Shown: in pieces, positions 1 to 9,059 of the stretch
Layout of the letters: every line of letters starts with the position of its first letter
Numbering within the stretch: the stretch's first letter is position 1
From: an uncultured Ruminococcus sp.
GTDB lineage: Bacteria > Bacillota > Clostridia > Oscillospirales > Ruminococcaceae
Length of the DNA stretch: 64,000 bases
Assembly: GCF_946415235.1 (NCBI RefSeq)
Contig: NZ_CAMKRR010000003.1
Coordinates: 1-64,000, forward strand
Direction of reading: 5' to 3'
Notes under the pieces: model-generated
The model's input: only the letters and a program-made list of their open reading frames with translations
Told to the model about the DNA's origin: nothing
Database searches by the model: none
Translations under genes and position numbers: made by a program

Positions 1-2
1 CC

Positions 3-893
3 AAGAGCAAGTTCCTGAAATACAAGAGCCTGCTTGAAAAGAGCGAGGGTCGCCGTGCATGGTACGAACCAACCTTTGAGGAACAGTTTGAGAAGTTCTT
101 CGCAGACACGGACTGGAACAAGGTGGACTCCAATGTAGAGCGTCTGCCGTACCTTGCGTATATGCTTGGAAAGAACACGAAGACTATCGTTGACAAGCCT
201 GCCGATGACAGCGATCTTTTCACATTTGCCGCTGATGAGAACTGGAAGGACAAGCTGAACGGCGATAAACTGAGAAATCTGTCTGCTCTTATTACTGACT
301 ATGAACGGTGTCTGTCACGCATCAGAGCCTGCGATCAGCCAGTCAAGGACAGACAGCGCAGGAACGACATTCAGCGAATTCTGTACAGCCGTGGTCAGGA
401 TCGTGAATACGACGCAGATATGCTGTATACCCTGTTTCAGGGCACACCGCCCGAGAGGATATCTGCTATCAGGCAGGAGTTGCAGGCTAAAAACTGGCAT
501 TTGACTCCAAAGGAACAGCGTGATGATCTGTTAGCTGAGTGGCTGCCTGAGCTTGAACGGTATTATCCGCTTTTCAGCGACTTCCGTTTCGGCGGTTACC
601 GTGTTCTAATTGATCTCATAGCTGACATTGACGATGAAAACAACCTCACGGACAGGAAATGCCTTATCCGTGACGTTGATTCCGCAAATTTCAGACAGCT
701 TATGGAGACTTACCTCAATAAATCCGTGAATGTGTACTACCGTGATGCGGTTGCTGCTGAGTGCCGCAAGCTGATTGAAGCCGTAATGAAGGCTGATGAA
801 GCGGTCAGGTACATCGTAGCTCTGGGCAAAAGAAAAGTGCTCTTCGATCTGCTGTATGACAGGATCGAAAAGCACGTCAGGAGGGAGAAATAA
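3..893 (+). CDS. Unrecognised protein, 5' end outside the window
   Basis: The frame is open from base 3 with no upstream stop, so the GTG at 123 is an internal codon and the true start lies before the window. About 296 codons are visible. The product is charged and rich in predicted helix, with many Arg, Lys, Glu and Asp residues, and has no signal peptide, membrane segment or cysteine cluster. I do not recognise the family. Its TAA overlaps the ATG of the next gene (TAATG), so the two are translationally coupled and probably work together. The coupling is seen in the sequence; any function would be a guess. Confidence 0.75.
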   Translation, partial: KSKFLKYKSLLEKSEGRRAWYEPTFEEQFEKFFADTDWNKVDSNVERLPYLAYMLGKNTKTIVDKPADDSDLFTFAADENWKDKLNGDKLRNLSALITDYERCLSRIRACDQPVKDRQRRNDIQRILYSRGQDREYDADMLYTLFQGTPPERISAIRQELQAKNWHLTPKEQRDDLLAEWLPELERYYPLFSDFRFGGYRVLIDLIADIDDENNLTDRKCLIRDVDSANFRQLMETYLNKSVNVYYRDAVAAECRKLIEAVMKADEAVRYIVALGKRKVLFDLLYDRIEKHVRREK

Positions 894-1729
894 TGCTGAA
901 CGAAATTGAAGAATTCAAGGCTTATACGGGCAAGCCTGTTTACAAGTGCAGCGGTAAGCGTGACCTTTCCTTCCTCGGACGTTTCAGCTTTGAAATGATG
1001 AAGGACTTCACAGGTCTGAGCCGCGTGCTGACTATAATCGCTCGGGGATATATGTTCGGAAACGGCAATCCCGATGTGGACTATGCACGGCGAGCTCTGT
1101 GTGCGTGGTGCAGTATCCCCGACAAAAAAACTGCCGCTCCGAAGGAGGAGTGGCAGTTCAGGACTGATTTCAGAGATTTGCATGAAGAATTCCCCGAATT
1201 GGTGGATAAGACTGGAAAAGGCTGGTTTTACAGGCACGTTCACAAGGTCGAAAAGTTCATCACCAAGAACAGCGAAAACATGAGCAAGACTACTCTCTCC
1301 AACGCTGAGCCGCTTAAAACCAGATTTGATGCTGCATGGAGTGCAAAGGTCAAGCAGTATCAGGTGTCACTTTACTCGCCCGAGACCAAAGGTGCGTGGG
1401 TTCTGCGGTTTGATGATGTGCTTGCGGATGCCCTTGAGCTTGGACCGCTGGCAGATAAGACAGTTTCCTTCTCTGATGATGAAAAAGAGCGTATAAAGGG
1501 ACTGCTGCCTGACGGTCTGCCTTATGAGGTCGCGGAAACTGTTATCGCTTACTGCATCGCCAATAAGCCTGACGATTCGGACTATGTTATCCTTCCTGTT
1601 TCCAACTTTGACGCTTACTTCGGGAATACCAGCTTCAGCCACAAGTGGCTCAATTTGTTCCCTGATACTTTACTTGAACGCGATAAGCAGAGCTTTGGGG
1701 TGTGTAGGGCGAGACTGCGTTTAATGTAA
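893..1729 (+). CDS. Unrecognised soluble protein coupled to the preceding gene
   Basis: 278 residues starting at the ATG that overlaps the stop of the upstream gene by one base. There is an AGGAGGGAG ribosome site inside the end of the upstream gene. The protein has no membrane segment or signal peptide. It carries aromatic-rich stretches such as KGWFYRHVHKVEKF around residues 103-116. I cannot assign a family. The gene ends 84 bases before the pantothenate operon with no clear terminator hairpin between them. Together with its partner it may be the tail of a larger accessory operon lying to the left of the window (inference). Confidence 0.75.
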   Translation: MLNEIEEFKAYTGKPVYKCSGKRDLSFLGRFSFEMMKDFTGLSRVLTIIARGYMFGNGNPDVDYARRALCAWCSIPDKKTAAPKEEWQFRTDFRDLHEEFPELVDKTGKGWFYRHVHKVEKFITKNSENMSKTTLSNAEPLKTRFDAAWSAKVKQYQVSLYSPETKGAWVLRFDDVLADALELGPLADKTVSFSDDEKERIKGLLPDGLPYEVAETVIAYCIANKPDDSDYVILPVSNFDAYFGNTSFSHKWLNLFPDTLLERDKQSFGVCRARLRLM

Positions 1730-1813
1730 CTCATGTATGGTTCGTAGTTAATATTTATCGCATATATTTTCAAAATAGATTGATTTTATTATTATATTAT
1801 GTAGGTGAATGTA

Positions 1814-2653
1814 ATGAAGATAGGATTTATAGGTGCTGGAAAAGTCGGCTTTTCGCTTGGAAAATATTTTGCAGAAAACGGTTTGGAGATATCGGGATAT
1901 TACAGCCACTCGGAGAGTTCTGCCCTTGAGGCTGCCGTATTTACAGGCTCGGAGCTGTTTGTGTCCGCGGAGGAGCTTGTTTCCGCAAGTGACGCAGTTT
2001 TTCTCACAGTTTCCGACAGCGACATAACAGAAATATACAACTCTCTGCCAAAGGAACTTCTTTGCGGCAGACAGATATGCCATTGTAGCGGAGCGATGTC
2101 AGCGGAGGAAGCGTTCCCGAATATAGCAAAATACAGTGCAAAAGGCACATCAATACACCCTCTTTTCCCCATAAGCAGCAAAACGGAGTCCTACAGGGAG
2201 CTCCACAATGCTTTTTTCTGCATAGAGGGTGACTGCGCTAAGGAATGGAGCGCTATACTCTCGGATATGGGCAATCCTACGCGCATTATCCCAAGCGATA
2301 TCAAGAGCCGCTATCATGCTGCTTGTTCTGTTGCAAGCAATCTCGTCTGCGGACTTATGGCGGAAAGCGCAGAGCTCCTTGAACAGTGCGGATTTACTGA
2401 AGAAGAAGCTCTTTCAGCTCTTGAACCTCTTGCAATGAGCAATATGAAACGTATCTTCACAGTGGGACCGACTGCCGCCCTTACAGGTCCTGTGGAGCGC
2501 AACGACGTATCTACGGTTAAAAAGCATATCGCCTGCATAAACGGCGGGAATGACTCCGATATCTACAGAGCGGTCTCGAAAAAACTGACAGAAATGGCTA
2601 AGGAACGTCACCCACAGGCAGATTATACAGAAATGGAGAAGCTCCTTAGGTAA
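1814..2653 (+). CDS. Probable ketopantoate reductase, PanG type (Rossmann/DUF2520)
   Basis: Predicted to reduce 2-dehydropantoate to pantoate with NAD(P)H in pantothenate synthesis. The N-terminus has a Rossmann nucleotide-binding loop GFIGAGKVG (residues 4-12). The rest matches the Rossmann-like plus DUF2520 architecture at about 279 residues. This family includes PanG of Francisella, an alternative to PanE. ATG at 1814 is preferred over an in-frame GTG at 1805, because TAGGTG at 1802-1807 is a well-spaced ribosome site. It is followed by panB, panC and panD, which otherwise lack a reductase gene here. The context supports the function; the exact substrate is inferred. Confidence 0.7.
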   Translation: MKIGFIGAGKVGFSLGKYFAENGLEISGYYSHSESSALEAAVFTGSELFVSAEELVSASDAVFLTVSDSDITEIYNSLPKELLCGRQICHCSGAMSAEEAFPNIAKYSAKGTSIHPLFPISSKTESYRELHNAFFCIEGDCAKEWSAILSDMGNPTRIIPSDIKSRYHAACSVASNLVCGLMAESAELLEQCGFTEEEALSALEPLAMSNMKRIFTVGPTAALTGPVERNDVSTVKKHIACINGGNDSDIYRAVSKKLTEMAKERHPQADYTEMEKLLR

Positions 2654-2768
2654 TTGTCACCAAAGAAAAGCCTTTTGTTCATATTTTATTCACATTTATA
2701 TGTTATACTTCTTCTTGTATCTTATCCAGGCAATGGAAAGGTAACATCTTTTAAGGAGAAAATTGAAT

Positions 2769-3608
2769 ATGAAGAACACTATTTCAACCCTTCTGAAGCA
2801 GAAGCAATCAGGTGACAAGATCACGATGCTTACTGCTTACGACTACACAACAGCGAAGATCATCGACGAGTGCGGCGTAAATGCCATACTTATCGGCGAT
2901 TCACTGGGCATGGTAATGTTGGGCTACGAAAACACGCTCCCTGTGACTATGGAGGATATGATACATCATACCGCCGCAGTTTCAAGAGGTGCGGAAAATG
3001 CTTTCATCGTAGCCGATATGCCGTTCATGTCCTATCAGGTCAGTGTACAGGAGGCTGTTATCAATGCAGGCAGACTTATCAAAGAGGGCGGCGCCAATGC
3101 TGTAAAGCTTGAAGGTGGAGCCGAGGTCTGCGAGCAGATAAGAGCTATCGTGAATGCGTCCATTCCTGTTGTTGCACATCTGGGACTTACTCCACAGTCT
3201 GTAAATGCCTTCGGCGGCTTCAAGGTACAGGGCAAGAGCCTTGACAAGGCAAGAAAGCTCATCGACGACGCCCTGATAATACAGGAGGCAGGCGCCTGTG
3301 CAGTAGTTTTAGAGGGTATCCCCGCAAAGCTTGCGGATATCATCACAAGAAAACTCTTTATACCGACAATCGGTATCGGCGCAGGAAAAGGCTGCGACGG
3401 GCAGGTACTGGTATATCAGGATATGCTTGGACTTACCACAGGTCATACTGCTAAATTCGTAAAGCATTTTGCTGATGTGGGTACGGTAATGCGTCATGGT
3501 ATCGCTGATTATATCAGTGAGACCAAAGAGGGAGCATTCCCTGCCGAGGAGCATACCTACGCTATTGAAGATGATGTTATCGAACAGCTTATGAGGGAGG
3601 AAAAGTGA
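2769..3608 (+). CDS. panB: 3-methyl-2-oxobutanoate hydroxymethyltransferase
   Basis: Adds a hydroxymethyl group from 5,10-methylene-tetrahydrofolate to 2-oxoisovalerate, giving ketopantoate, the first committed step to pantothenate. The 279-residue length is usual for the family. It shows the [10 protein letters not shown] start of the barrel, the metal and substrate region [14 protein letters not shown], and the late segment [20 protein letters not shown] 2769 follows AAGGAG at 2753-2758; a TTG six bases upstream is too close to that site. The stop is one base from panC, so the two are co-transcribed. Confidence 0.96.
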   Translation: MKNTISTLLKQKQSGDKITMLTAYDYTTAKIIDECGVNAILIGDSLGMVMLGYENTLPVTMEDMIHHTAAVSRGAENAFIVADMPFMSYQVSVQEAVINAGRLIKEGGANAVKLEGGAEVCEQIRAIVNASIPVVAHLGLTPQSVNAFGGFKVQGKSLDKARKLIDDALIIQEAGACAVVLEGIPAKLADIITRKLFIPTIGIGAGKGCDGQVLVYQDMLGLTTGHTAKFVKHFADVGTVMRHGIADYISETKEGAFPAEEHTYAIEDDVIEQLMREEK

Positions 3609-3609
3609 A

Positions 3610-4458
3610 ATGAGAGTAGTTAAAACCATAGATGAAGTCCGCACACAGGTAAAGGAATGGAGAGCACAGGGGCTCACCGTGGGACTTGTCCCTACAATGG
3701 GCTATCTCCATGAGGGACACGCAAGCCTTATCGACGCTTCTCACAGAGATAATGACAGAACAGTTGTATCTGATTTTGTAAATCCCATGCAGTTCGGCCC
3801 GACGGAGGACCTTGAAAGCTATCCCCGCGATATCAAGCGCGACGCAAAGCTCGTTGAAGAACATGGCGGCGATATCATTTTCAATCCCGAACCTTCCGAG
3901 ATGTACCATGAGGGCTTCTCTTCTTTCGTTGATATGACCGTGCTCACACAGGAGCTCTGCGGTCTTAGCCGTCCCGTTCATTTCCGCGGCGTATGCACAG
4001 TAGTATCCAAGCTTTTCAATATCGTAAAGCCCGACCGTGCATATTTCGGCAAGAAAGACGCACAGCAGCTTGCAGTTATCCGCCATATGGTCGACGACCT
4101 GAATATGGATATCGAAATAGTCGGCTGTCCTATCGTCCGTGACGCAGACGGACTTGCAAAGAGCTCACGCAACACATACCTTAACGAAGCCGAAAGAAAA
4201 GCTGCACTTGTACTCTCTAAGGCAGTATTTCTTGGCATGGATATGGTCAGAAAGGGCGAAAAGGACTGCTCTGCAATAATCGGAGCTATGAAAAAGCTCA
4301 TAGAAGCCGAGCCTCTCGCACATATCGACTACGTTAAGATAGTCGACTGTGCAACAATGCAGCAGATAAAGGCTCTCGACCGTCCTGCGCTATGCGCTAT
4401 GGCTGTATATATCGGCAAAACACGCCTTATCGACAACTTCTTCACCGAAGACGTATAA
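3610..4458 (+). CDS. panC: Pantoate--beta-alanine ligase (pantothenate synthetase)
   Basis: Condenses pantoate and beta-alanine with ATP through a pantoyl-adenylate. The 282-residue protein is full length. It carries the nucleotidyltransferase HIGH-like segment [14 protein letters not shown] (residues 28-41), the pantoate and ATP motif FGKKDAQQL near residue 141, and a KSSRN loop in the KMSKS position near residue 182. It starts one base after panB stops, with GAGGGAGGAAAAG as ribosome site. Its product is the pathway end point, and beta-alanine comes from panD immediately downstream. Confidence 0.96.
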   Translation: MRVVKTIDEVRTQVKEWRAQGLTVGLVPTMGYLHEGHASLIDASHRDNDRTVVSDFVNPMQFGPTEDLESYPRDIKRDAKLVEEHGGDIIFNPEPSEMYHEGFSSFVDMTVLTQELCGLSRPVHFRGVCTVVSKLFNIVKPDRAYFGKKDAQQLAVIRHMVDDLNMDIEIVGCPIVRDADGLAKSSRNTYLNEAERKAALVLSKAVFLGMDMVRKGEKDCSAIIGAMKKLIEAEPLAHIDYVKIVDCATMQQIKALDRPALCAMAVYIGKTRLIDNFFTEDV

Positions 4459-4468
4459 GGAGGCTGCT

Positions 4469-4852
4469 ATGGAAATATCAATGCTCAAAAGCAAAATACA
4501 CCGCGCCGTTATCACTCAGGCGGAGCTCAACTATGTTGGCAGCGTCACTATCGACGAAGAGCTCATGGAAGCCGCAGGGCTTTATGAATACGAGCGCGTA
4601 CATATATCAAACGTAAACAGCGGAAGCCGTATTGAGACCTATGTTATCGCAGGCGAACGCGGAAGCGGAGTTATCTGTCTCAACGGTGCAGCCGCACGTT
4701 CAGGACAAAAAGGCGACCATGTTATCATAATGGCATATGCGAACATGACCCCCGAGGAAATAAAAACTCACCGTCCAAAGGTAGTTTTTGTTAGCGATAA
4801 AAATGAAGTTGTAAGGTTAGCCGATTACGAAAAGCATGGAGAACTGAGATAA
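4469..4852 (+). CDS. panD: Aspartate 1-decarboxylase precursor (pyruvoyl enzyme)
   Basis: Makes beta-alanine from L-aspartate for PanC. The 127-residue proenzyme contains the self-cleavage site Gly24-Ser25 in YVGSVTID; Ser25 becomes the pyruvoyl cofactor. It also has the conserved LNGAAAR segment. The ribosome site AAGGAGG sits just before ATG 4469. An in-frame ATG at 4481 would remove four residues that the family does not strictly need, so the start is slightly uncertain. It is the last gene of the pan operon, followed by a strong terminator. Confidence 0.96.
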   Translation: MEISMLKSKIHRAVITQAELNYVGSVTIDEELMEAAGLYEYERVHISNVNSGSRIETYVIAGERGSGVICLNGAAARSGQKGDHVIIMAYANMTPEEIKTHRPKVVFVSDKNEVVRLADYEKHGELR

Positions 4853-4920
4853 TAGATATCAACTATATCCGAATAATTATAGACTGCATGATATGCGAGC
4901 AGGATAATAAATAATATTAT

Positions 4921-4977
4921 GGCACTGTGATGAAAGCTTCTTAACATTGAAGCAATATCATCACAGTGCCGTTTTTA
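4921..4977 (+). terminator. Terminator of the pan operon
   Basis: Perfect 13-bp stem GGCACTGTGATGA / TCATCACAGTGCC at 4921-4933 and 4958-4970, with a small inner GCTTC/GAAGC hairpin, followed by GTTTTTAT. Classic intrinsic terminator 68 bases after panD. Confidence 0.9.
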
Positions 4978-5136
4978 TATAAATAGGCAGGGAAACAATT
5001 TTCAAGTGCCAGTTTGAACAAGTCAACGCTCATACAGATGTGGCACGGAAATGTTTCAGATGACAAAATTGGATTAACATTTAAATATTATATAGAGAAA
5101 TTTACGATATATTCGCTGATAAATTCATCTTAAAAC
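4978..5136. other. Non-coding gap between pan operon and toxin-antitoxin pair
   Basis: The whole gene-free stretch runs from 4853 to 5201. It holds the pan terminator, this AT-rich segment in which I see no gene, repeat or RNA, and the promoter of the next operon. Confidence 0.6.
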
Positions 5137-5165
5137 TTGACAATTTCTCTAATTTGGGTTATAAT
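5137..5165 (+). promoter_or_regulatory. Consensus promoter of the Phd/RelE operon
   Basis: TTGACA (5137-5142), 17-bp spacer, TATAAT (5160-5165): a perfect sigma-A promoter. The antitoxin start lies about 30 bases downstream of the expected transcription start. Confidence 0.85.
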
Positions 5166-5201
5166 TATTATAGAAAAATGGTTTTGAAAGGAGCTGTTAT
5201 C

Positions 5202-5465
5202 ATGCCGAATATTGTACCTATTTCAGATCTAAGGAATTATTCTGCTGTATTGCAGGACGTTGCAGTAGGCTCACCCGTTTATCTTACCAAGAACGGTCGC
5301 GGCTGCTATGCAATCGTTGATATTAAGGAGCAAGAAGAGTATGAGCGTACAAAAGCAGCACTCCGCCTGATGTGTGAATTGGAAGAGGGAAGAAAATCAG
5401 GAGAACAGGAAGGCTGGATCACCTCCGATGATATGAGGAAGCATTTTGGGGCAAAGAAAGCATGA
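5202..5465 (+). CDS. Antitoxin, Phd/YefM family
   Basis: 87 residues. The N-terminal half, MPNIVPISDLRNYSAVLQ and on to VYLTKNGRGCYAIVDI, is the usual Phd/YefM DNA-binding fold. The charged C-terminal half is expected to wrap and block the toxin. ATG 5202 is chosen because AAAGGAG precedes it; an in-frame TTG at 5154 lies inside the promoter region. The gene overlaps the toxin by four bases (ATGA), giving coupled translation. Family members normally repress their own promoter, here a consensus one. That it neutralises its neighbour is inferred from family and context. Confidence 0.9.
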   Translation: MPNIVPISDLRNYSAVLQDVAVGSPVYLTKNGRGCYAIVDIKEQEEYERTKAALRLMCELEEGRKSGEQEGWITSDDMRKHFGAKKA

Positions 5466-5785
5466 ATAAAATCGTTTACTCTCCGAAAGCACAGAATGAT
5501 CTTGACGAGATTTGGGCTTATATTTCTAAAAAATTGCTGAATCCTACTGCTGCCGAAAGCACGATAAATGGTATTCTTGATACAGTAGATGCTTTGCAAG
5601 AGCATTCGGAGATAGGAAAGCCTCTTTATTTCACATCTGATATGTTCAGCGGATATCGTTTCCTTGTTTATAAGAATTACCTTGCATTCTACCGAACAAG
5701 CGCAGAAACCATATATATAGATAGAATCATTTATGGTAAGCGTGATTATATGCGGCTACTTTTCAGAGATTTGGATCGAGCATAA
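5462..5785 (+). CDS. Toxin, RelE/ParE family
   Basis: 107 residues with the RelE/ParE pattern: KIVYSPKAQNDLDEIWAYI at the start, a GKPLYF-x-SGYRFLVYKNYLAFYR beta sheet in the middle, and IIYGKRDYMRLLF at the end. Members are either mRNA interferases or gyrase inhibitors; the sequence here does not decide which. It starts at an ATGA overlap with the antitoxin. A leucine-tRNA-derived repeat begins 14 bases after its stop, so the pair sits next to an attachment-like site. Confidence 0.9.
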   Translation: MNKIVYSPKAQNDLDEIWAYISKKLLNPTAAESTINGILDTVDALQEHSEIGKPLYFTSDMFSGYRFLVYKNYLAFYRTSAETIYIDRIIYGKRDYMRLLFRDLDRA

Positions 5786-5798
5786 AGATAATAAATCC

Positions 5799-5871
5799 AC
5801 TATCGTGACCTATCCCTCAGGTCCATATGAACGCAAGTTCATGCAGGTTCAAGTCCTGTTATCCGCACCAG
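5799..5871 (+). repeat. Direct repeat copy 1: 3' part of a leucine-type tRNA gene
   Basis: Gapless 73-bp match to 9060-9132 with three mismatches; the last 58 bases are identical. It reads as the 3' part of a class II tRNA: loop-like CTCAGGT with CAG in the anticodon position, long variable arm TGAAC-GCAA-GTTCA, T arm GCAGG-TTCAAGT-CCTGT, acceptor strand TATCCGC, then ACCA. The expected 5' acceptor GCGGATA and the D arm are absent, so this is not a working tRNA. Such 3' tRNA pieces typically mark ends of integrated elements. Confidence 0.85.
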
Positions 5872-5939
5872 CGCCTCACAAAATGTGAGGAGCCCAGCTT
5901 GTCAATAAACCCCAAAATCATGACAGATATCAACGAAAA

Positions 5940-5975
5940 CGCTCTCCATCAAGCAACGTGGAGAGCGAATTTTTT
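5940..5975 (+). terminator. Terminator after the tRNA-like repeat copy 1
   Basis: 9-bp stem CGCTCTCCA / TGGAGAGCG (5940-5948, 5959-5967) followed by AATTTTTT. Its position after a tRNA 3' end is what a tRNA gene would have. Confidence 0.85.
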
Positions 5976-6229
5976 GGACAGTATAAATCTTCCACCAGTT
6001 CATAGATATGATCAAAATCCACTGCCTTGTCTATCTTCCGAAGCAAATGCTTTTGGGGTACAAATTGATCTATGCAGAAAAATTCCATCTGGCTCCTGTT
6101 TTCCATGGATCGTCGTTACAGCCTGTAAGCAGGAGCGCCGACAAAAGAAAAACAGGTATAAGCCTTTTCATAAATGTCACTTATTATTTTATAGCAACAG
6201 GCAGCCGCTTGGACTGCCTGTCTGTTTTG
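5976..6229. other. Non-coding stretch between terminator and peptide gene
   Basis: Open frames here (for example 5827-6261 on the plus strand) have no family-like features and run across the tRNA repeat and terminator, so I do not call a gene. A hairpin ACAGGCAG / CTGCCTGT lies near 6197-6222, just past the stop of the minus-strand peptide gene, but it lacks a good T run on that strand. Confidence 0.5.
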
Positions 6230-6319
6230 TTATACTGGATCAAGCTCGTTGCTTATGGTGATAACGTCCTCGTTGTCGAATTCGATGATCTCCACTTCGG
6301 GAATAATATATTTCTCCAT
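6230..6319 (-). CDS. 29-residue acidic peptide, unrecognised
   Basis: Small gene with a strong ribosome site: GGAGGT six bases before the ATG at 6319. The peptide begins MEKYIIPEVEII, contains EFDNEDVITIS and ends NELDPV. It has no signal peptide or cysteine. Its start is 34 bases downstream of the stop of the ubiquitin-domain gene on the same strand, so the two probably share a transcript. In my recollection, short ORFs with a similar PxxEIIEFDxEDVIT core occur in related gut Clostridia, but I cannot verify this here. No function is known to me. Confidence 0.6.
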   Translation of the reverse strand: MEKYIIPEVEIIEFDNEDVITISNELDPV

Positions 6320-6353
6320 GATTTTACCTCCATTTCATCAAAGTTTAATTAAT

Positions 6354-8870
6354 TCACTCAGCAGACCAGACATAGCTTTGACTATTATCAATGGAAGCAG
6401 TTGGAGTTACAAAATCTAAATTATAATTATTGAAACATAAAGCCTCAACACAATTAGAATCTTTATAAATATTATTCTGGTCGGCTGCCCAGCCTTGCTG
6501 ACTCGCAAGTTGTGCCCATGTCATGCCTTCTGTGTAAGCATATTCTGTACCGTTAATTGTAACTTTCATGGTTTGAGCAGACGCGTTCAGCCCCTCAGCA
6601 GCTTTCATATAAGCATACAGAGCCTTTGCCATTGTCACGTTTTTGTCGGAGCTTGCACTGTTCGTCAGCACACGGTATACCCATATATAGCCGGAAACAT
6701 TGAAGCCGTCGATCGTCTGGGGCTGTCCAATTGTGATAGGTGTCAGGTCAGCAACCTCGGAATACTTGCCGTTGCTGTTCTCCTCTGTGCCGTTGTCGCT
6801 GTAAACACGCAGCTTCACCTTTGAATTGAGCACCATTGAGACCTTGTTGTCACCAAGAGCGTCGCTTGCTTCCTTATAAGGTGCAAGTTCTTCATTGGTC
6901 GGCGTTGACAGTGCAGAAAGGTCATTTGTACCCTCTTTGAAGTAGTTGTCAGCCGCATAGCCGTAGTCTCTTGTGGCGTTCAGCATTGCCTTTGTCTTGT
7001 CATCAAGTCCGTCAGTGCCAGAAGCCGCGGTAATGTAATCGTCCACAGAATACGCAAGCTCTGTGACCATTTCTTCGCCCTTGTAAAGCTCGGCTATGAT
7101 CTTCTCATTTATGTCCTTTGCATTTATGTTTGCGGTCGCATAGAACTTTCCGTCCTTTTCGTTGAGAGCGACTTCCGTGCCGTTCTCATCGCAATTGCCC
7201 GTAAACTTGACCTTGTATTCAGACGCAGTTGTGCTGTCGATGTTGTCAATGTAGAAATTCAATCCGAATCCGTCATCGAGGGTGACACTTACGCTGGAGA
7301 ATTTGTTGATCTTATCTGAAGTCGGTAAAGCGATCTCAACAAGTGCACTCGCATAATCCGTTTCCATTTTACTGTTCAGATCTTCCGCAAGAATGTATAC
7401 ATTATAGGAATCGCCGAGATCAGACGGCAGATCAAATGTACCAGAGCCATTTGATGCAGAATAGTCACCCGTCAGCGGTGCATAGTACAGAATCTTTACA
7501 CCTGATTCGGTATAGTCCTTATCCGTAATAAGTACAGAAACTTGTTCAGCATTGATACCATCCGAATCGTCAGCATCGTTGACAGTATATGGCACTGTTA
7601 TGGTATCACCATTCTTTGTGACCGTTCCTGGAGTAATAGTGGTGTTTGCGTCTTTCAGCGTCAGCTTATATTCATTGCCATATTCTTCGGCGGAATTAGA
7701 ATTGATATTTGTAGAGAAAAGAATTGAACTTAAATCAACGTTGAAAGCGGGGCTGATTCCGGTGGGGGTATACATTCCCATTTTCCCTAAATTACCGTTA
7801 TTTCCTACGTAACTACTGCCTGTACCCCCACCCTCGTAGTTAGGAGAGCGCAGCAGCCAAGCACCAGTCGTTTTGACCCTTTCCTCTGCCGTCCCGTAGC
7901 CGTATTCAGGATTACGTGCTTCCCAACCTTCTAACAAGAAAACACGTTCACCAGTCAAGTTGACACTTGTGGTTGACTTGACTCCCTCAGTAGTTCTTTG
8001 ACTTTCCACTATGGATTCTTTTTCTAACGCAGAAAAAACGCCGTTCTTATTGTAAAACTGATCTCCATTCAATTTGTTTTTGATCCCACTTCCCAACCAC
8101 ATATCAGTGTTGGGAGTTTCACTTTGATCATCAAATCCGTACCAAGCACCGGACGAACCTGTCTCTTCCTTGATCCACACTCCTGAATTAGATTGTTCAG
8201 AAGAAGTAGATTGTTCAGAAAATGCGGCATTAAAAAGTGACGTATCACAATCGAGGAATATAGTGGATGATCCATAATCTGTTGTATTTGGCGCAAGAAC
8301 ACGATACCTGACAGGACTTCCATCATATTTCCCGTAATAAACATAGTTTCCCGACCACTTACTTTCATATTTAACATTTTCTTCTGTATTATTATCATTA
8401 TCAAAACCATACCAAGCCTGAGATGATCCATCTTCTTGAACAAATATAATATCTGAGCTTTGAGCTGATTTCTTTGGTGATTTTATTCCTGATGTACATA
8501 GTGTAGTGTTTTGAGCATTTTTATCAGAAAGAACAATCAGATGCAAAGTAGATTCTTTTTGAATATTATAATCTGAGAGGGTTTTGTCATTTTCAACAAC
8601 AGCGCCTGCATAAATAAGTTTTTGTTTAATGGGAGAAATGCCTTCTTTGTCCTGGATTTTTGCTTTGACATTCTCGATCGTATCAGATGGTTCAACGTCA
8701 AGTGTAATTGTTTTTCCGCCTATCTGCACTTTAACAAAAATCTGCATAGCATGAGCCGTAATTGCATAGTTGTGGAAAAGTCCTTCCATCTCAACTTGCG
8801 CAGGTACAGCGCCTGCTACAAGAGTAAATGCAATCACGAATGCCGCGGTTTTCTTCCATAACTGTTTCAT
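6354..8870 (-). CDS. Secreted ubiquitin-domain protein with DUF6273-like region
   Basis: 838 residues. A signal peptide covers about 1-24, with a second possible cleavage at A39-H40-A41, immediately before Met42. Residues 42-114 are a near-eukaryotic ubiquitin: MQIFVK start, [18 protein letters not shown], then [15 protein letters not shown]. Lys equivalents 6, 11, 27, 29, 33 and 63 are kept and Lys48 is Ala. The LRLRGG tail is replaced by IVLSDKN, so it cannot be conjugated by the usual chemistry. Residues about 150-388 resemble DUF6273, with WLLRSP at 338-343 and a doubled AWYGFD motif (152-157, 242-247). The C-terminal 450 residues are unassigned, presumably extracellular. Ribosome site AGGAGGAATG precedes ATG 8870. 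Role unknown. Confidence 0.9.
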   Translation of the reverse strand: MKQLWKKTAAFVIAFTLVAGAVPAQVEMEGLFHNYAITAHAMQIFVKVQIGGKTITLDVEPSDTIENVKAKIQDKEGISPIKQKLIYAGAVVENDKTLSDYNIQKESTLHLIVLSDKNAQNTTLCTSGIKSPKKSAQSSDIIFVQEDGSSQAWYGFDNDNNTEENVKYESKWSGNYVYYGKYDGSPVRYRVLAPNTTDYGSSTIFLDCDTSLFNAAFSEQSTSSEQSNSGVWIKEETGSSGAWYGFDDQSETPNTDMWLGSGIKNKLNGDQFYNKNGVFSALEKESIVESQRTTEGVKSTTSVNLTGERVFLLEGWEARNPEYGYGTAEERVKTTGAWLLRSPNYEGGGTGSSYVGNNGNLGKMGMYTPTGISPAFNVDLSSILFSTNINSNSAEEYGNEYKLTLKDANTTITPGTVTKNGDTITVPYTVNDADDSDGINAEQVSVLITDKDYTESGVKILYYAPLTGDYSASNGSGTFDLPSDLGDSYNVYILAEDLNSKMETDYASALVEIALPTSDKINKFSSVSVTLDDGFGLNFYIDNIDSTTASEYKVKFTGNCDENGTEVALNEKDGKFYATANINAKDINEKIIAELYKGEEMVTELAYSVDDYITAASGTDGLDDKTKAMLNATRDYGYAADNYFKEGTNDLSALSTPTNEELAPYKEASDALGDNKVSMVLNSKVKLRVYSDNGTEENSNGKYSEVADLTPITIGQPQTIDGFNVSGYIWVYRVLTNSASSDKNVTMAKALYAYMKAAEGLNASAQTMKVTINGTEYAYTEGMTWAQLASQQGWAADQNNIYKDSNCVEALCFNNYNLDFVTPTASIDNSQSYVWSAE

Positions 8871-9059
8871 AAACTCATTCCTCCTTGATTTTAGTTTTCA
8901 TAGAAATAAAAAAATCTTTTTCTTGTTTAATTATACTATATTTCGCCGTGATTTGAATGAACGTTTTGTTAACAAATTATATCATATGTTGTTTTAATCT
9001 AGTGTTATACAACTTGTAATTTTTGCAACTGCATATTAATTTACATGCTTTATTTTTTC
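8871..9059. other. Upstream region of the ubiquitin-domain gene
   Basis: Part of a 510-base gene-free stretch (8871-9380). On the minus strand it holds the ribosome site, a TATAAT box at 8930-8935 with a weak TTCAAA 16 bases upstream (8952-8957), and a perfect 12-bp palindrome TTTGTTAACAAA at 8965-8976 that could be an operator. The remainder is AT-rich with no gene seen. Confidence 0.5.

Noticed and set aside
123-125. GTG 123 as start of the first gene
   Set aside because: The same frame is open without a stop to the window edge and its upstream codons read like the same protein.
5799-5871. A functional tRNA-Leu gene
   Set aside because: The 5' acceptor strand and D arm are missing at both copies, so neither can form a cloverleaf. 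A covariance-model search would settle it.
5827-6352. Two plus-strand open frames (5827-6261, 6008-6352)
   Set aside because: They run across the tRNA-derived repeat, a terminator and the minus-strand peptide gene. They have no ribosome site and no family-like composition.
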